A stretch of 52,183 bases of DNA from Extensimonas soli (GTDB lineage Bacteria > Pseudomonadota > Gammaproteobacteria > Burkholderiales > Burkholderiaceae_C), in the NCBI RefSeq assembly GCF_029211265.1, contig NZ_JARGEL010000030.1, positions 1 to 52,183 on the forward strand. The letters run 5' to 3'. The position numbers and the translations under genes are program-made. Positions 7,103 through 17,791 of this stretch are shown here, piece after piece (the first letter of the stretch is position 1; each line of letters begins with the position of its first letter). The notes under the pieces were generated by a model. That model did not search any database and was not told the origin of the DNA. It was given only the letters and a program-made list of their open reading frames with translations.

Positions 7103-7744
7103 ATGAAGTTGCTCGCCTCCTTGCTGACGGCTGCCGCACTGGCAGCACCCGTTTTGCCGGCCTTCGCGGCGGGCGAATCCCCTGCAACGAAGCCCCAGGC
7201 CGCCAAGCCCGACCTGGCCAAGGGCGAAGCCAGCTTCGGCGCGGTGTGCGTGGCCTGCCATGCGGCGGACGGCAACTCGACCATCGCGGCCAACCCCAAG
7301 CTCGCGCAGCAGCACCCCGAATACCTGCTCAAGCAGTTGCAAGACTTCAAGTCCGGCAAGCGCAACAACGCCATCATGAAGGGCTTTGCCTCCGCGCTTT
7401 CGGATGACGACATGAAAAACATCGCCTGGTGGGTGGCTTCCAAGCCCGCCAAGCCGGGCTTTGCGAAAGACAAAGACCTGGTGATGCTCGGCGAGCGCAT
7501 CTACCGCGGCGGCATCGCCGACCGCCAGATCGCGGCCTGCGCCGGCTGCCACAGCCCCAACGGTGCCGGCATTCCCGTGCAATATCCGCGCCTGTCGGGC
7601 CAGCATGCGGACTACGTGGCGGCGCAGCTGGTCGCCTTCCGTGACGGCGTGCGCACCAACAGCCCGCAGATGACGCAGGTCGCAGCCAAGCTCAACGACC
7701 GTGAAATCCGCGCCGTGGCCGATTACATCGCCGGGCTGCGCTGA
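7103..7744 (+). CDS. dihaem cytochrome c4 family protein
   Basis: A 213-residue exported protein. Residues 1-22 are a Sec signal peptide ending in AFA. Two haem-binding CXXCH motifs are present, CVACH at 49-53 and CAGCH at 146-150, each followed by a cytochrome c class I fold with a distal Met (IMKG; SPQM). This two-domain arrangement is that of cytochrome c4, a periplasmic electron donor to terminal oxidases. The start at 7103 gives the signal peptide directly. The gene is followed by a terminator and then by the ResB and CcsB genes that attach haem to such proteins. Confidence 0.93.
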   Translation: MKLLASLLTAAALAAPVLPAFAAGESPATKPQAAKPDLAKGEASFGAVCVACHAADGNSTIAANPKLAQQHPEYLLKQLQDFKSGKRNNAIMKGFASALSDDDMKNIAWWVASKPAKPGFAKDKDLVMLGERIYRGGIADRQIAACAGCHSPNGAGIPVQYPRLSGQHADYVAAQLVAFRDGVRTNSPQMTQVAAKLNDREIRAVADYIAGLR

Positions 7745-7797
7745 CACCGCTGGCTGCGGTGCTGGCACCGGAACCAAGCACACACGATAAGCTCCAA

Positions 7798-7837
7798 GAA
7801 GGGCGGGCCTGTTCGGATGAGGGCCGGCCCTTTTTGC
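7798..7837 (+). terminator. Rho-independent terminator after cytochrome c4
   Basis: GGGCGGGCC and GGCCGGCCC pair with one mismatch around a short loop and are followed by TTTTT. It lies between the cytochrome gene and resB, so resB probably has its own promoter or depends on read-through. Confidence 0.7.
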
Positions 7838-7870
7838 TTTTGACTCTCGCTCAGCTTCCTCCTCTGCTCC

Positions 7871-10102
7871 ATGTCTGAATCCACCCAAGGCGTGCGCCTG
7901 CGCCGCGGCTCCGAGGCTTTGCGCGCCAGCTTGGAGCTGCTGTCGTCGATGCGCTTTGCGATCGCGCTGCTCACGGTGATCTGCATTGCCTCGGTCATAG
8001 GCACCGTGCTCAAGCAGCACGAGCCCGCAGCGAACTACGTCAACCAGTTCGGCCCGTTCTGGGCCGAGCTGTTCCTGACGCTGCGGCTCAACACCGTCTA
8101 CAGCGCGTGGTGGTTTGTGCTGATTCTGGCGTTTCTGGTGCTCAGCACCTCGCTGTGCATCGCGCGCAACACGCCCAAAATTCTGGCCGACCTCAAGACC
8201 TACAAAGAAAACATCCGCGTGCAAAGCCTGCGCGCCTTCCACCACCGGGCCGAAGCCGAGCTGCCCGAAGCGCCCGAGGCCGCTGCGCAGCGCATAGGCC
8301 AGCTGCTCGCGCGCAAGGGCTGGAAGGTGCGTCTGCAGCAGCGCACGCCGGCGGGGTCAACAGGCGAGGGCGCGGCGGGCGCGGGCTGGATGCTCGCGGC
8401 CAAGGCGGGCACCGCGAACAAGATCGGCTACATCGCCGCGCACAGTGCCATCGTGCTGATCTGCCTTGGCGGCCTGTTCGACGGCGATCTGATCGTGCGC
8501 GCACAAATGCTGCTCGGCGGCAAGACGCCGTACCGCGGCGGCGGTTTGATCTCCGAGGTGCCGGCCGAGCATCGCCTGTCCGAGCGCAATCCGACCTTCC
8601 GCGGCAACCTGCTCGTAGCCGAGGGCACGCAGTCCGACACGGCCATTTTGAGCCAGTCGGACGGCGTGCTGCTGCAGGAGCTGCCGTTTGCGATCGAGCT
8701 CAAGAAATTCATCGTCGAGCACTACTCCACGGGCATGCCCAAGCTGTTCGCGAGCGACATCGTGATCCACGACAAGGCCACGGGCGCGCAGGTGCCCGCG
8801 CGCGTCGAGGTCAACCACCCCGCGAGCTACCGCGGCATAGAGATTTACCAGTCGAGCTTCGACGACGGCGGCTCGCGCCTCAAACTCCACGCCTACCCCA
8901 TGGGCACGAACGTCGCGCCCTTCGACCTCGAAGGCGTGGTCGGTGGCTCGGCGCAGCTCAATCGCGTGGCTGCGGGTGGCTCGGCGGCCGCCAATGCCGC
9001 GCTGCAAACCCTGACGGTGGAATTCACCGCGCTGCGCACGATCAACGTGGAGAATTTCGGCAACCAGGGCGGCTCGGGCGCCGACGCGCGCAAGGTCGAT
9101 CTGCGGGCTTCGATCGAAGAGCGCCTGGGCGCCGCGAACAAGACGGGCAAACCCAAGGAGCTGCGCAACGTGGGCCCCAGCGTGGGCTACAAGCTGCGCG
9201 ACGCGGCCGGGCAGGCGAGCGAATTCCACAACTACATGCTGCCCGTCGATCTGGGCGACGGCGTGCCGGTGTTTCTGCTCGGCGTGCGCACGCGCACCGA
9301 CGAGCCCATGCGCTACCTGCGCATTCCGGCCGACGAACAAGGGCGCATGGACGGCTTCATGCGTCTGCGCGCCGCGCTGGCCGACCCCGAGGCGCGCGCG
9401 CAGGCGGTGCAGCGCTACGTGGCCAAGGCGCTCGAGGCCGCGCCCCCCGAACTTGCGCAGCAGCTTGCGCAGTCCGCCACGCGCGCGCTTGCGCTGTTTG
9501 CGGGCGATGACGGTCAGGCGTCTGCGCACGGCGCACCGCGTGGTGCGCCGCGTGGCGGGCTGCAGGCGGTGTCTGACTTCATCGAGGCCAACGTGCCCGA
9601 GGCCGAGCGCGGCAAGGCCGCCGAGGTGCTGGTGCGCATCCTCAACGGCAGCCTGTTCGAGCTGCTGCAGCTCACGCGCGAGCGCGCCGGGCTCGCGCCG
9701 CTTGCCGCCGACGAGCACGCCCGCGCCTTCATGACGCAGGCCGTGCTCGCGCTCAGCGACGCGCAAAACTACCCGGCGCCGTTCGCGCTTGAGCTCACGG
9801 ACTTCACGCAGGTGCAGGCCAGCGTGTTCCAGGTTGCGCGTGCCCCTGGCAAGAACGTTGTCTATTTAGGCTGCGCCTTGCTGATTTTGGGCGTTTTTGC
9901 CATGCTCTACGTGCGCGAGCGGCGCGTGTGGGTCTGGCTTGCGCCGCAGGGCGATGCAAACGGGCAGGCGCCGGGGCAAGGTGCGCGCACGCACGCCACC
10001 ATGGCGCTGTCGAGCAACCGCAGAACCATGGACGGCGACCGGGAGTTTGCCCAGCTCGCAGAGCAACTGATAGGGGCGCGGCCCCAGGAAGGCAAGGCAT
10101 GA
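7871..10102 (+). CDS. resB: cytochrome c biogenesis protein ResB
   Basis: A 743-residue membrane protein of the system II (Ccs) haem-ligation pathway. Hydrophobic segments lie near residues 25-45, 75-95, 175-195 and close to the C-terminus (VVYLGCALLILGVFAMLYV), with a large periplasmic region between the third and fourth. The start MSESTQGVRLRRGSEALRA and the SSMRFAIALLTVICIASVIGT segment are typical. ResB and CcsA/CcsB form the complex that carries haem to the periplasm and joins it to apocytochromes. Its stop overlaps the ccsB start (ATGA). The periplasmic domain contains an Ala-rich, protein-specific stretch around residues 500-560. Confidence 0.93.
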   Translation: MSESTQGVRLRRGSEALRASLELLSSMRFAIALLTVICIASVIGTVLKQHEPAANYVNQFGPFWAELFLTLRLNTVYSAWWFVLILAFLVLSTSLCIARNTPKILADLKTYKENIRVQSLRAFHHRAEAELPEAPEAAAQRIGQLLARKGWKVRLQQRTPAGSTGEGAAGAGWMLAAKAGTANKIGYIAAHSAIVLICLGGLFDGDLIVRAQMLLGGKTPYRGGGLISEVPAEHRLSERNPTFRGNLLVAEGTQSDTAILSQSDGVLLQELPFAIELKKFIVEHYSTGMPKLFASDIVIHDKATGAQVPARVEVNHPASYRGIEIYQSSFDDGGSRLKLHAYPMGTNVAPFDLEGVVGGSAQLNRVAAGGSAAANAALQTLTVEFTALRTINVENFGNQGGSGADARKVDLRASIEERLGAANKTGKPKELRNVGPSVGYKLRDAAGQASEFHNYMLPVDLGDGVPVFLLGVRTRTDEPMRYLRIPADEQGRMDGFMRLRAALADPEARAQAVQRYVAKALEAAPPELAQQLAQSATRALALFAGDDGQASAHGAPRGAPRGGLQAVSDFIEANVPEAERGKAAEVLVRILNGSLFELLQLTRERAGLAPLAADEHARAFMTQAVLALSDAQNYPAPFALELTDFTQVQASVFQVARAPGKNVVYLGCALLILGVFAMLYVRERRVWVWLAPQGDANGQAPGQGARTHATMALSSNRRTMDGDREFAQLAEQLIGARPQEGKA

Positions 10103-11490
10103 ACAGCACGACCACGGTAAAGATTTCTCCGGCTGGCGGCGCACCCCAGGGGGTGGGCGGCACGGCGATGCAACGGGACTTGCACGAGGGCTTTTGGGCG
10201 CGGCGCAGCGCCTTCGACTGGGTGTTCGCCGTGCTCGCGGTGCTCGGCGGCGCGTTCGCCCTGCAGCGCTACGGCAGCTATATGGACGTCTATGAGAAAG
10301 GCATCACGCTGGCCGCCGTGCCGTGCGCCGTGTGGCTCGGCTGGTTCTGGCGTCCGCTGCGCGTGCTGATGCTGATCGTGGCGGCGGCGTCACTGCTTGC
10401 CATCGGGCTGTACCAGCAGGGCGGTGCGGGCGACTTGGCGCGCGCCGATCAGGTGTTCGGCCTCAAATACTTCTTGTCGAGCCAGTCGGCCATCCTCTGG
10501 ATGAGCATGCTGTTTTTCGCGAGCACGGCGTTTTACTGGATAGGCATGTTCGCGCGCGGCACGGCGGGCGAGGCCATGCCGCTGCTGGGCTCGCGCCTGG
10601 CCTGGGTGGGCGTCAGCATGGCCTTGATCGGTACCATGGTGCGCTGGTACGAAAGCTATCTGCTGGGCAGCGACATCGGGCACATTCCGGTGAGCAATCT
10701 TTATGAAGTGTTCGTGCTCTTTTGCTGGCTCACGGCGCTGTTCTACCTGTATTTCGAGGCGCACTACGGCACGCGCGCGCTCGGCGGCTTCGTGATGCTG
10801 GTGGTCAGCGCGGCCGTGGGCTTTTTGCTCTGGTACACCGTGGCGCGCGAGGCGCAGGAGATCCAGCCGCTCGTGCCCGCGCTCAAGAGCTGGTGGATGA
10901 AGCTGCACGTGCCCGCCAACTTCATCGGCTACGGCACTTTTGCGCTCTCGGCCATGGTGGCGTTTGCCTATCTGGTCAAACACAGCGTGCAGGAGCTGCG
11001 CTGGTACAAGCTTGCGCCCCTGTGGCTGCTGGGTGTGGTGCTGTGCTTCGAGCCGTTGGTGTTTCGCCGTGGCGCGGGCGCGCAGGGCAGCGCGTACTGG
11101 ATGGTTTATTTCGGCATTTCGGCGCTGATCGTCGCGGGCATATTGCTTGGGCGCCGGCGCATCGCGGCGCGTCTGCCCGCGCTCGAAGTGCTCGATGACC
11201 TCATGTACAAAGCCATCGCCGTGGGTTTCGCGTTTTTCACGATCGCCACGGTGCTCGGCGCGCTCTGGGCGGCCGAGGCCTGGGGTGGCTACTGGAGCTG
11301 GGACCCGAAGGAAACCTGGGCGCTGATCGTCTGGCTCAATTACGCCGCCTGGCTGCACATGCGCCTCATGAAGGGCCTGCGCGGCACCGTGTCGGCCTGG
11401 TGGGCGCTTGTGGGTCTGGCAGTGACGACCTTTGCCTTCATCGGCGTCAACATGTTCCTGAGCGGTTTGCACAGCTACGGCACCTTGTAG
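10099..11490 (+). CDS. ccsB: cytochrome c biogenesis protein CcsB (ResC/CcsA family)
   Basis: A 463-residue polytopic membrane protein. The tryptophan-rich WWD motif, [15 protein letters not shown], near residues 395-409 is the haem-handling signature, and conserved histidines flank it. It is the partner of ResB in system II haem ligation. The ATG at 10099 overlaps the resB stop by four bases, which makes coupled translation likely; a second in-frame Met at 10168 is possible. Eight or more transmembrane helices can be seen. The gene ends about 50 bp before msrP. Confidence 0.93.
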   Translation: MNSTTTVKISPAGGAPQGVGGTAMQRDLHEGFWARRSAFDWVFAVLAVLGGAFALQRYGSYMDVYEKGITLAAVPCAVWLGWFWRPLRVLMLIVAAASLLAIGLYQQGGAGDLARADQVFGLKYFLSSQSAILWMSMLFFASTAFYWIGMFARGTAGEAMPLLGSRLAWVGVSMALIGTMVRWYESYLLGSDIGHIPVSNLYEVFVLFCWLTALFYLYFEAHYGTRALGGFVMLVVSAAVGFLLWYTVAREAQEIQPLVPALKSWWMKLHVPANFIGYGTFALSAMVAFAYLVKHSVQELRWYKLAPLWLLGVVLCFEPLVFRRGAGAQGSAYWMVYFGISALIVAGILLGRRRIAARLPALEVLDDLMYKAIAVGFAFFTIATVLGALWAAEAWGGYWSWDPKETWALIVWLNYAAWLHMRLMKGLRGTVSAWWALVGLAVTTFAFIGVNMFLSGLHSYGTL

Positions 11491-11539
11491 AAGATCGGTC
11501 GCTGCTTTCTCAGGGGTCAAGGGGGAAGGGGGGCTTGCC

Positions 11540-12535
11540 ATGGCGATGTTTCACCGTACACGCGACTTTCCGCAGCCGCTGCCGTCCGAGATCACCCCGC
11601 GTGCGGTGTATGAAAACCGCCGCGCCTTGCTGCGCGGTCTGGCCGGGGGTGCTGCAGGCGCTGCACTGGCCGCCTGGGCGGGCCGCACGGCATTGGCGCA
11701 GGCGCAGCGCCCCGGCAAGCTCGCGCCGCTCGCCGCCGTGCCCTCCAGGGTGCCCGGCGCCATGGTGCTCGACAAGCCCACGAGCTACCAGGACGCCACC
11801 GGCTACAACAATTTTTACGAGTTTGGCACCGAAAAGGACGACCCCGCGCGCAACGCCCACACCTTGCGCACCAGCCCCTGGAGTGTGGAGGTCGAAGGAC
11901 TGGTGCACAAACCGGGGCGCTTTGGCGTCGAAGACTTGCTCAAACTCAGCACCCTCGAGGAGCGCGTGTACCGGCTGCGCTGCGTCGAAGGCTGGTCCAT
12001 GGTCATCCCCTGGGTCGGCTATTCGCTGGCGGCCCTGATAGCGCGCGTGCAGCCGCTGGGCAGCGCGAAATACGTGGAATTCGTCACGCTGGCCGACAAG
12101 GCGACCATGCCCTTCGTGGGTTCGCGCATCCTCGACTGGCCTTATGTGGAGGGCTTGCGGCTCGACGAGGCGCTGCATCCGCTCGCGCTGCTGGCCTTCG
12201 GCATGTACGGTGAGGTGCTGCCCAAGCAAAACGGCGCGCCGGTGCGCCTCGTGGTGCCGTGGAAGTACGGCTTCAAGAGCGCCAAGAGCATCGTCAAAAT
12301 CCGCTTCACCGAGCGCCAGCCCGCCACGGCCTGGGTCAAGGCGGCGCCGCAGGAGTACGGCTTTTATGCCAACGTCAACCCCGACGTCGATCATCCGCGC
12401 TGGAGCCAGGCCACAGAGCGGCGCATCGGCGAAGGCGGCCTGTTCGCGCGCAAACGCAAGACCCTGCCCTTCAACGGCTATGCCGAGCAGGTGGCGCAAC
12501 TGTATGCCGGCATGGACTTGCGCCGGTTTTTCTGA
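11540..12535 (+). CDS. msrP: protein-methionine-sulfoxide reductase catalytic subunit MsrP
   Basis: A 331-residue molybdopterin enzyme (YedY family). The N-terminus carries a twin-arginine signal, [12 protein letters not shown], followed by a hydrophobic stretch and an AQA-type cleavage region. The molybdenum-ligating cysteine is in [15 protein letters not shown]. The [15 protein letters not shown] segment is characteristic. MsrP reduces methionine sulfoxide in oxidised periplasmic proteins, taking electrons from MsrQ. msrQ follows immediately. The start [10 protein letters not shown] is preceded by a purine-rich stretch (GGGGAAGGGGGG). Confidence 0.94.
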   Translation: MAMFHRTRDFPQPLPSEITPRAVYENRRALLRGLAGGAAGAALAAWAGRTALAQAQRPGKLAPLAAVPSRVPGAMVLDKPTSYQDATGYNNFYEFGTEKDDPARNAHTLRTSPWSVEVEGLVHKPGRFGVEDLLKLSTLEERVYRLRCVEGWSMVIPWVGYSLAALIARVQPLGSAKYVEFVTLADKATMPFVGSRILDWPYVEGLRLDEALHPLALLAFGMYGEVLPKQNGAPVRLVVPWKYGFKSAKSIVKIRFTERQPATAWVKAAPQEYGFYANVNPDVDHPRWSQATERRIGEGGLFARKRKTLPFNGYAEQVAQLYAGMDLRRFF

Positions 12536-12573
12536 TCGCCGTGACGCAGCAGAGCACGGCAACGAGGGCGGCT

Positions 12574-13209
12574 ATGCGAACGGGAGCGCGGCCTCCATGG
12601 CTCCACCCGGCTGCCAAGCCGCTGGTGTTTGTGCTGTGCGCGCTGCCTTGCGCGTGGCTGGTCTGTGCGGCGCTGGCCGACAGGCTCGGCGCCAACCCGG
12701 CAGAGGCCTTGATCCGCGCCACGGGCGACTGGACCTTGCGCGCGCTGTGCCTGGTGCTCGCCGTGACGCCGCTGCGCGTGCTCACGGGCACGCCCGCGCT
12801 CGCGCGCTTTCGGCGCATGCTCGGGCTGTGGGTGTTTTTCTACGCCGTGCTGCACTTCGTGTGCTATGCGGTGCTCGACCAGGGGCTCGACGTGCCAGCC
12901 ATCTTGCGCGACGTGGCCAAGCGGCCGTTCATCCTCGTGGGCAGCCTGGCGCTGGTGTTGCTGGCCCTGCTCGCCGCCACCTCGACCCAGCGCGCCATGC
13001 GGGCGCTGGGCGGGCGCCGCTGGCAGGCCCTGCACCGTGCGGTCTATGCGGTGGCGGCGCTGGCGCTGCTGCATTTTTTCTGGATGCGCGCCGGCAAGCA
13101 CAATTTCGCTGAAGTGGCCGTCTATGCAGTGATTCTGGGCCTGCTGCTGGGCTGGCGCCTGGTTCATGCCGGGTGGCGCAGGCGGCAGGCTGCGCAAACG
13201 GCACGCTGA
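12574..13209 (+). CDS. msrQ: haem-binding membrane subunit MsrQ
   Basis: A 211-residue ferric-reductase-like transmembrane protein (YedZ). Six hydrophobic segments and conserved haem-ligand histidines are visible, in AVLHFVCY, ALHRAVY and LLHFFWMRAGK. It passes electrons from the quinone or flavin pool to MsrP. The ATG at 12574 is chosen with GAGGG just upstream; an in-frame GTG at 12541 would add 11 residues. It follows msrP by 38 bp. Confidence 0.92.
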   Translation: MRTGARPPWLHPAAKPLVFVLCALPCAWLVCAALADRLGANPAEALIRATGDWTLRALCLVLAVTPLRVLTGTPALARFRRMLGLWVFFYAVLHFVCYAVLDQGLDVPAILRDVAKRPFILVGSLALVLLALLAATSTQRAMRALGGRRWQALHRAVYAVAALALLHFFWMRAGKHNFAEVAVYAVILGLLLGWRLVHAGWRRRQAAQTAR

Positions 13210-13230
13210 GGGCAAACGGATTGCTCCTTT

Positions 13231-13275
13231 TCCAGAAGCTGCCGGCGCTTGCTACATATGGGCTAGTGCAGTGTT
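13231..13275 (+). repeat. dispersed palindromic repeat, copy 3 (degenerate)
   Basis: GAAGCTGCCGGCGCTTG and, 28 nt from the start of the box, CTAGTGCAG. It lies just after the msrQ stop. Confidence 0.6.
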
Positions 13276-13284
13276 CGACGCTAT

Positions 13285-13408
13285 CTGCGACATAAAACCG
13301 CGTCTTTTCGGCCTGGGCCGCGTTGCAAATCCTCGCGATACCACCCGGTATCGCTGCGGTTTGCGCCTTGCCCAGACCAAAAAACCATCGGTTTTATTTG
13401 TCGCATAA
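13285..13408. repeat. long imperfect palindrome, about 120 bp
   Basis: The outer arms are TGCGACATAAAACCG and CGGTTTTATTTGTCGCA. Inner arms around GCCTGGGC and GCCCAGAC pair less well, and the tip is GCGATACC-ACCC-GGTATCGC. The whole could fold into one cruciform or a transcript hairpin. No open frame of note lies in it. It looks like a non-autonomous repeat element and could also end msrQ transcription. Confidence 0.65.
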
Positions 13409-13429
13409 AGCATCAAACACTACACCAGG

Positions 13430-13790
13430 CGGCTAAGGGTTGAACAACCAGACCAGCAACCCTCTCCCTCCCGGAGGTAGAACTCCTGTCGCTCGGCGAT
13501 GACGCGGATGTAGGTCGTGGAGAGCTGAATCTCGAAGGCCATCCGCAGGTCGCCGAATTTGGCCTGAACATCTGGTCTGCGCCACTCTCCGATGGAACCC
13601 TTCCAGGTCTCCTCAGTCTTCGGCAGGGAGAACTTCGGATCGCAATGGCCTTGGCGTAATCGTCACCAATCGCTTCGGCGGCCCTGATCGTCTCTCCGCT
13701 GTCCATATCGAGGACTTCGGGGATTTCGGGATTTTCAACCGCCAGGGTTTGCCATTCACTCGTGCCGTGAGGATACGGTACTCTGTTTTT
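13430..13790 (-). pseudogene. internally deleted DUF6035-family remnant
   Basis: On the minus strand one frame gives VPYPHGTSEWQTLAVE and then EVLDMDSGETIRAAEAIGDD. A second frame gives WKGSIGEWRRPDVQAKFG and MAFEIQLSTTYIRVIAERQE, and a third frame gives GLLVWLF. These are the N-terminal and middle pieces of DUF6035 proteins, which carry a nuclease-like or competence-associated fold. The cysteine-rich middle is missing and at least two frameshifts are present. It overlaps the last codons of earP. The family call rests on recall of motif patterns. Confidence 0.55.
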
Positions 13791-14985
13791 TGGCAAAGTG
13801 TTTCTCCTGCACGAAGCGCAAGAGCTGCGTGACCAAGTCGTCCTGAGCCAGCAGGCGTGCGCGTGCGGCCTGGGTGCAGGCGCGCCATTCGGCAAGCGTC
13901 TTCGCGTCGGGCAGTTGCAGCGGCGCGCTTTCTGTGCCGGCGATGCCGTTCCAGCACGCATGAAAGCGCCGCAGCGTGGGCGGGGCCTCGAGCCAATCCA
14001 AAAAGGCGTAGAGCTTGCTGTGGTGCGCGTCGTCGTGCTGCGGGTAGATTTGCCACACGAAAGCCTCGCCGGCCCAGAGCGCGCGCACGAGCGAATCCTC
14101 GCCGCGCACGAGGTTCAGGTCGCAGGCCCAGAGCATCTCGTCGAACGCGGCTTGCGGGCGCGGCGGGAGGTATTGAATCGATAGCTGCCCGCGCTTGCTG
14201 CATGAGCCTTCATCGGCATTTTGACCCATATTTTGCAGCGCCGCCCGCACTGCCGAGGTGGCGCGCCCGGGCGTCACGAGCAGCTGCGTGGGGTGTTCTT
14301 CGTGTTGTGCGCATTGCGCGAGCAGCTGCGCGAGCGCGGGCGGCTCGTAGCAAAACAGCGAAATCCACCACCGAGCATCCCGCTGCGCCAGCGTCGCATC
14401 CGGCGCCTGCGCGGCGCGCCAGGCTGCGCGGTCGAAGCGCGCCTGGCGCGGCAGCAGATCGGGCTCGCGCAGCAGGCCGCCGGTCGCCGGCGTGAAGCCG
14501 GGGTAGAAAAACCAGCGCGTCCAGCCCGCCGCAGGCCCGTGCAGGATGGGCGAGGGCAGGCCGTGGTTGCGCTCCACGTAGCTTTGCGCCGACAGGTATT
14601 CGAGGTTGATCCACACCGGCGCGCGAGATTCATGGTCGTTTTGGCCGCTAGCCTTTGTTGTACGTGCGCAATAAGCTATGAATTCAGGATCAATTTCGCA
14701 GCCGAAGGCTTCGACGAGCACGTCGGGTGGCGGCTCTTGCGGCGTGGGCGGGGGCGCACCCCAGCGGCGCAGCTGCACGCCGGGGCAGCCCTCGGGCGCC
14801 AGCCACGCGAGGGCCGAGGCGTCGTCCACCCACAGGCGCACGCGCTGCCCGCGCCCGGCCAGCTGCGCCGCGAGCCGCCAGCACACGCCGATGTCGCCGT
14901 AGTTGTCGATCACGCGGCAAAAGATGTCCCATTGCAGGGTGGGCGGGGTGAGCGGGGTGGAAGGGGCGGAGCTTGGGCTTGGCAT
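13756..14985 (-). CDS. earP: EF-P arginine rhamnosyltransferase EarP
   Basis: A 409-residue glycosyltransferase. The N-terminal WDIFCRVIDNYGDIGVCWRLA segment and the C-terminal DLNLVRGEDSLVRALWAG segment, with the nucleotide-sugar binding Glu-Asp, are hallmarks of EarP, which rhamnosylates Arg32 of elongation factor P and so relieves polyproline stalling. The start at 14985 (MPSPSSAPS) gives the N-terminal strand at the expected place. Two dispersed repeats lie inside the frame (14174-14227 and 14633-14684) and add linkers. The last 14 or so residues come from the DUF6035 remnant, so the C-terminus is chimeric. The efp gene, usually adjacent, is not in the window. Confidence 0.9.
   Translation of the reverse strand: MPSPSSAPSTPLTPPTLQWDIFCRVIDNYGDIGVCWRLAAQLAGRGQRVRLWVDDASALAWLAPEGCPGVQLRRWGAPPPTPQEPPPDVLVEAFGCEIDPEFIAYCARTTKASGQNDHESRAPVWINLEYLSAQSYVERNHGLPSPILHGPAAGWTRWFFYPGFTPATGGLLREPDLLPRQARFDRAAWRAAQAPDATLAQRDARWWISLFCYEPPALAQLLAQCAQHEEHPTQLLVTPGRATSAVRAALQNMGQNADEGSCSKRGQLSIQYLPPRPQAAFDEMLWACDLNLVRGEDSLVRALWAGEAFVWQIYPQHDDAHHSKLYAFLDWLEAPPTLRRFHACWNGIAGTESAPLQLPDAKTLAEWRACTQAARARLLAQDDLVTQLLRFVQEKHFAKKQSTVSSRHE
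14174..14227 (+). repeat. dispersed palindromic repeat, copy 4 (inside earP)
   Basis: GATAGCTGCCCGCGCTTG is followed, with the 28-nt spacing, by TTCATCGGCATTTTGACC. It is antisense to earP and is translated as a linker around GQNADEGSCSKRGQLSIQ. Confidence 0.7.
14633..14684 (-). repeat. dispersed palindromic repeat, copy 5 (inside earP)
   Basis: On the minus strand ATAGCTTATTGCGCACG is followed, 28 nt from its start, by CTAGCGGCCAAAACGACC. It is read in the sense direction of earP as AYCARTTKASGQNDHE. Confidence 0.75.
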
Positions 14986-15237
14986 GGCGAACGATGGTAG
15001 TCGCAGTGGCGGCCGCAGCATTTTGTGGGCGACGCGCTTGCGGGCGGGCAACACCACGGATGTGCGCCTGGCGTGCACCCGGCAGGCGGGCAAGCCCATA
15101 GCCGCGCCGTGGGCAGGGGCAAAACCTTACACTCGCGCCCTCTGCGCCGTGCATCGTGCGTGCGCAGCGGTGCTTTTGCCACGCGGCGTGCGCTGCACCG
15201 CCATTGCCCGCAGCCCCGCCGTCCCCATCTTGTCCCC
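14986..15237 (+). promoter_or_regulatory. divergent earP/ygiQ intergenic region
   Basis: No gene is supported here. TACACT at about 15127-15132 could be a -10 box for ygiQ. The frame upstream of the ygiQ ATG stays open but lacks any conserved sequence. Confidence 0.35.
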
Positions 15238-17748
<2,511 letters not shown>

Positions 17749-17791
17749 CGTGCCCGGTGCGGCGCGCGCCACCGTTCCGTCCTTCGCCCCC

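Noticed and set aside
5970-7187. A 405-residue EngB with a long N-terminal extension
   Set aside because: The extension is the MITE sequence translated; similar residues appear from copy A in another context, so it is not protein coding.
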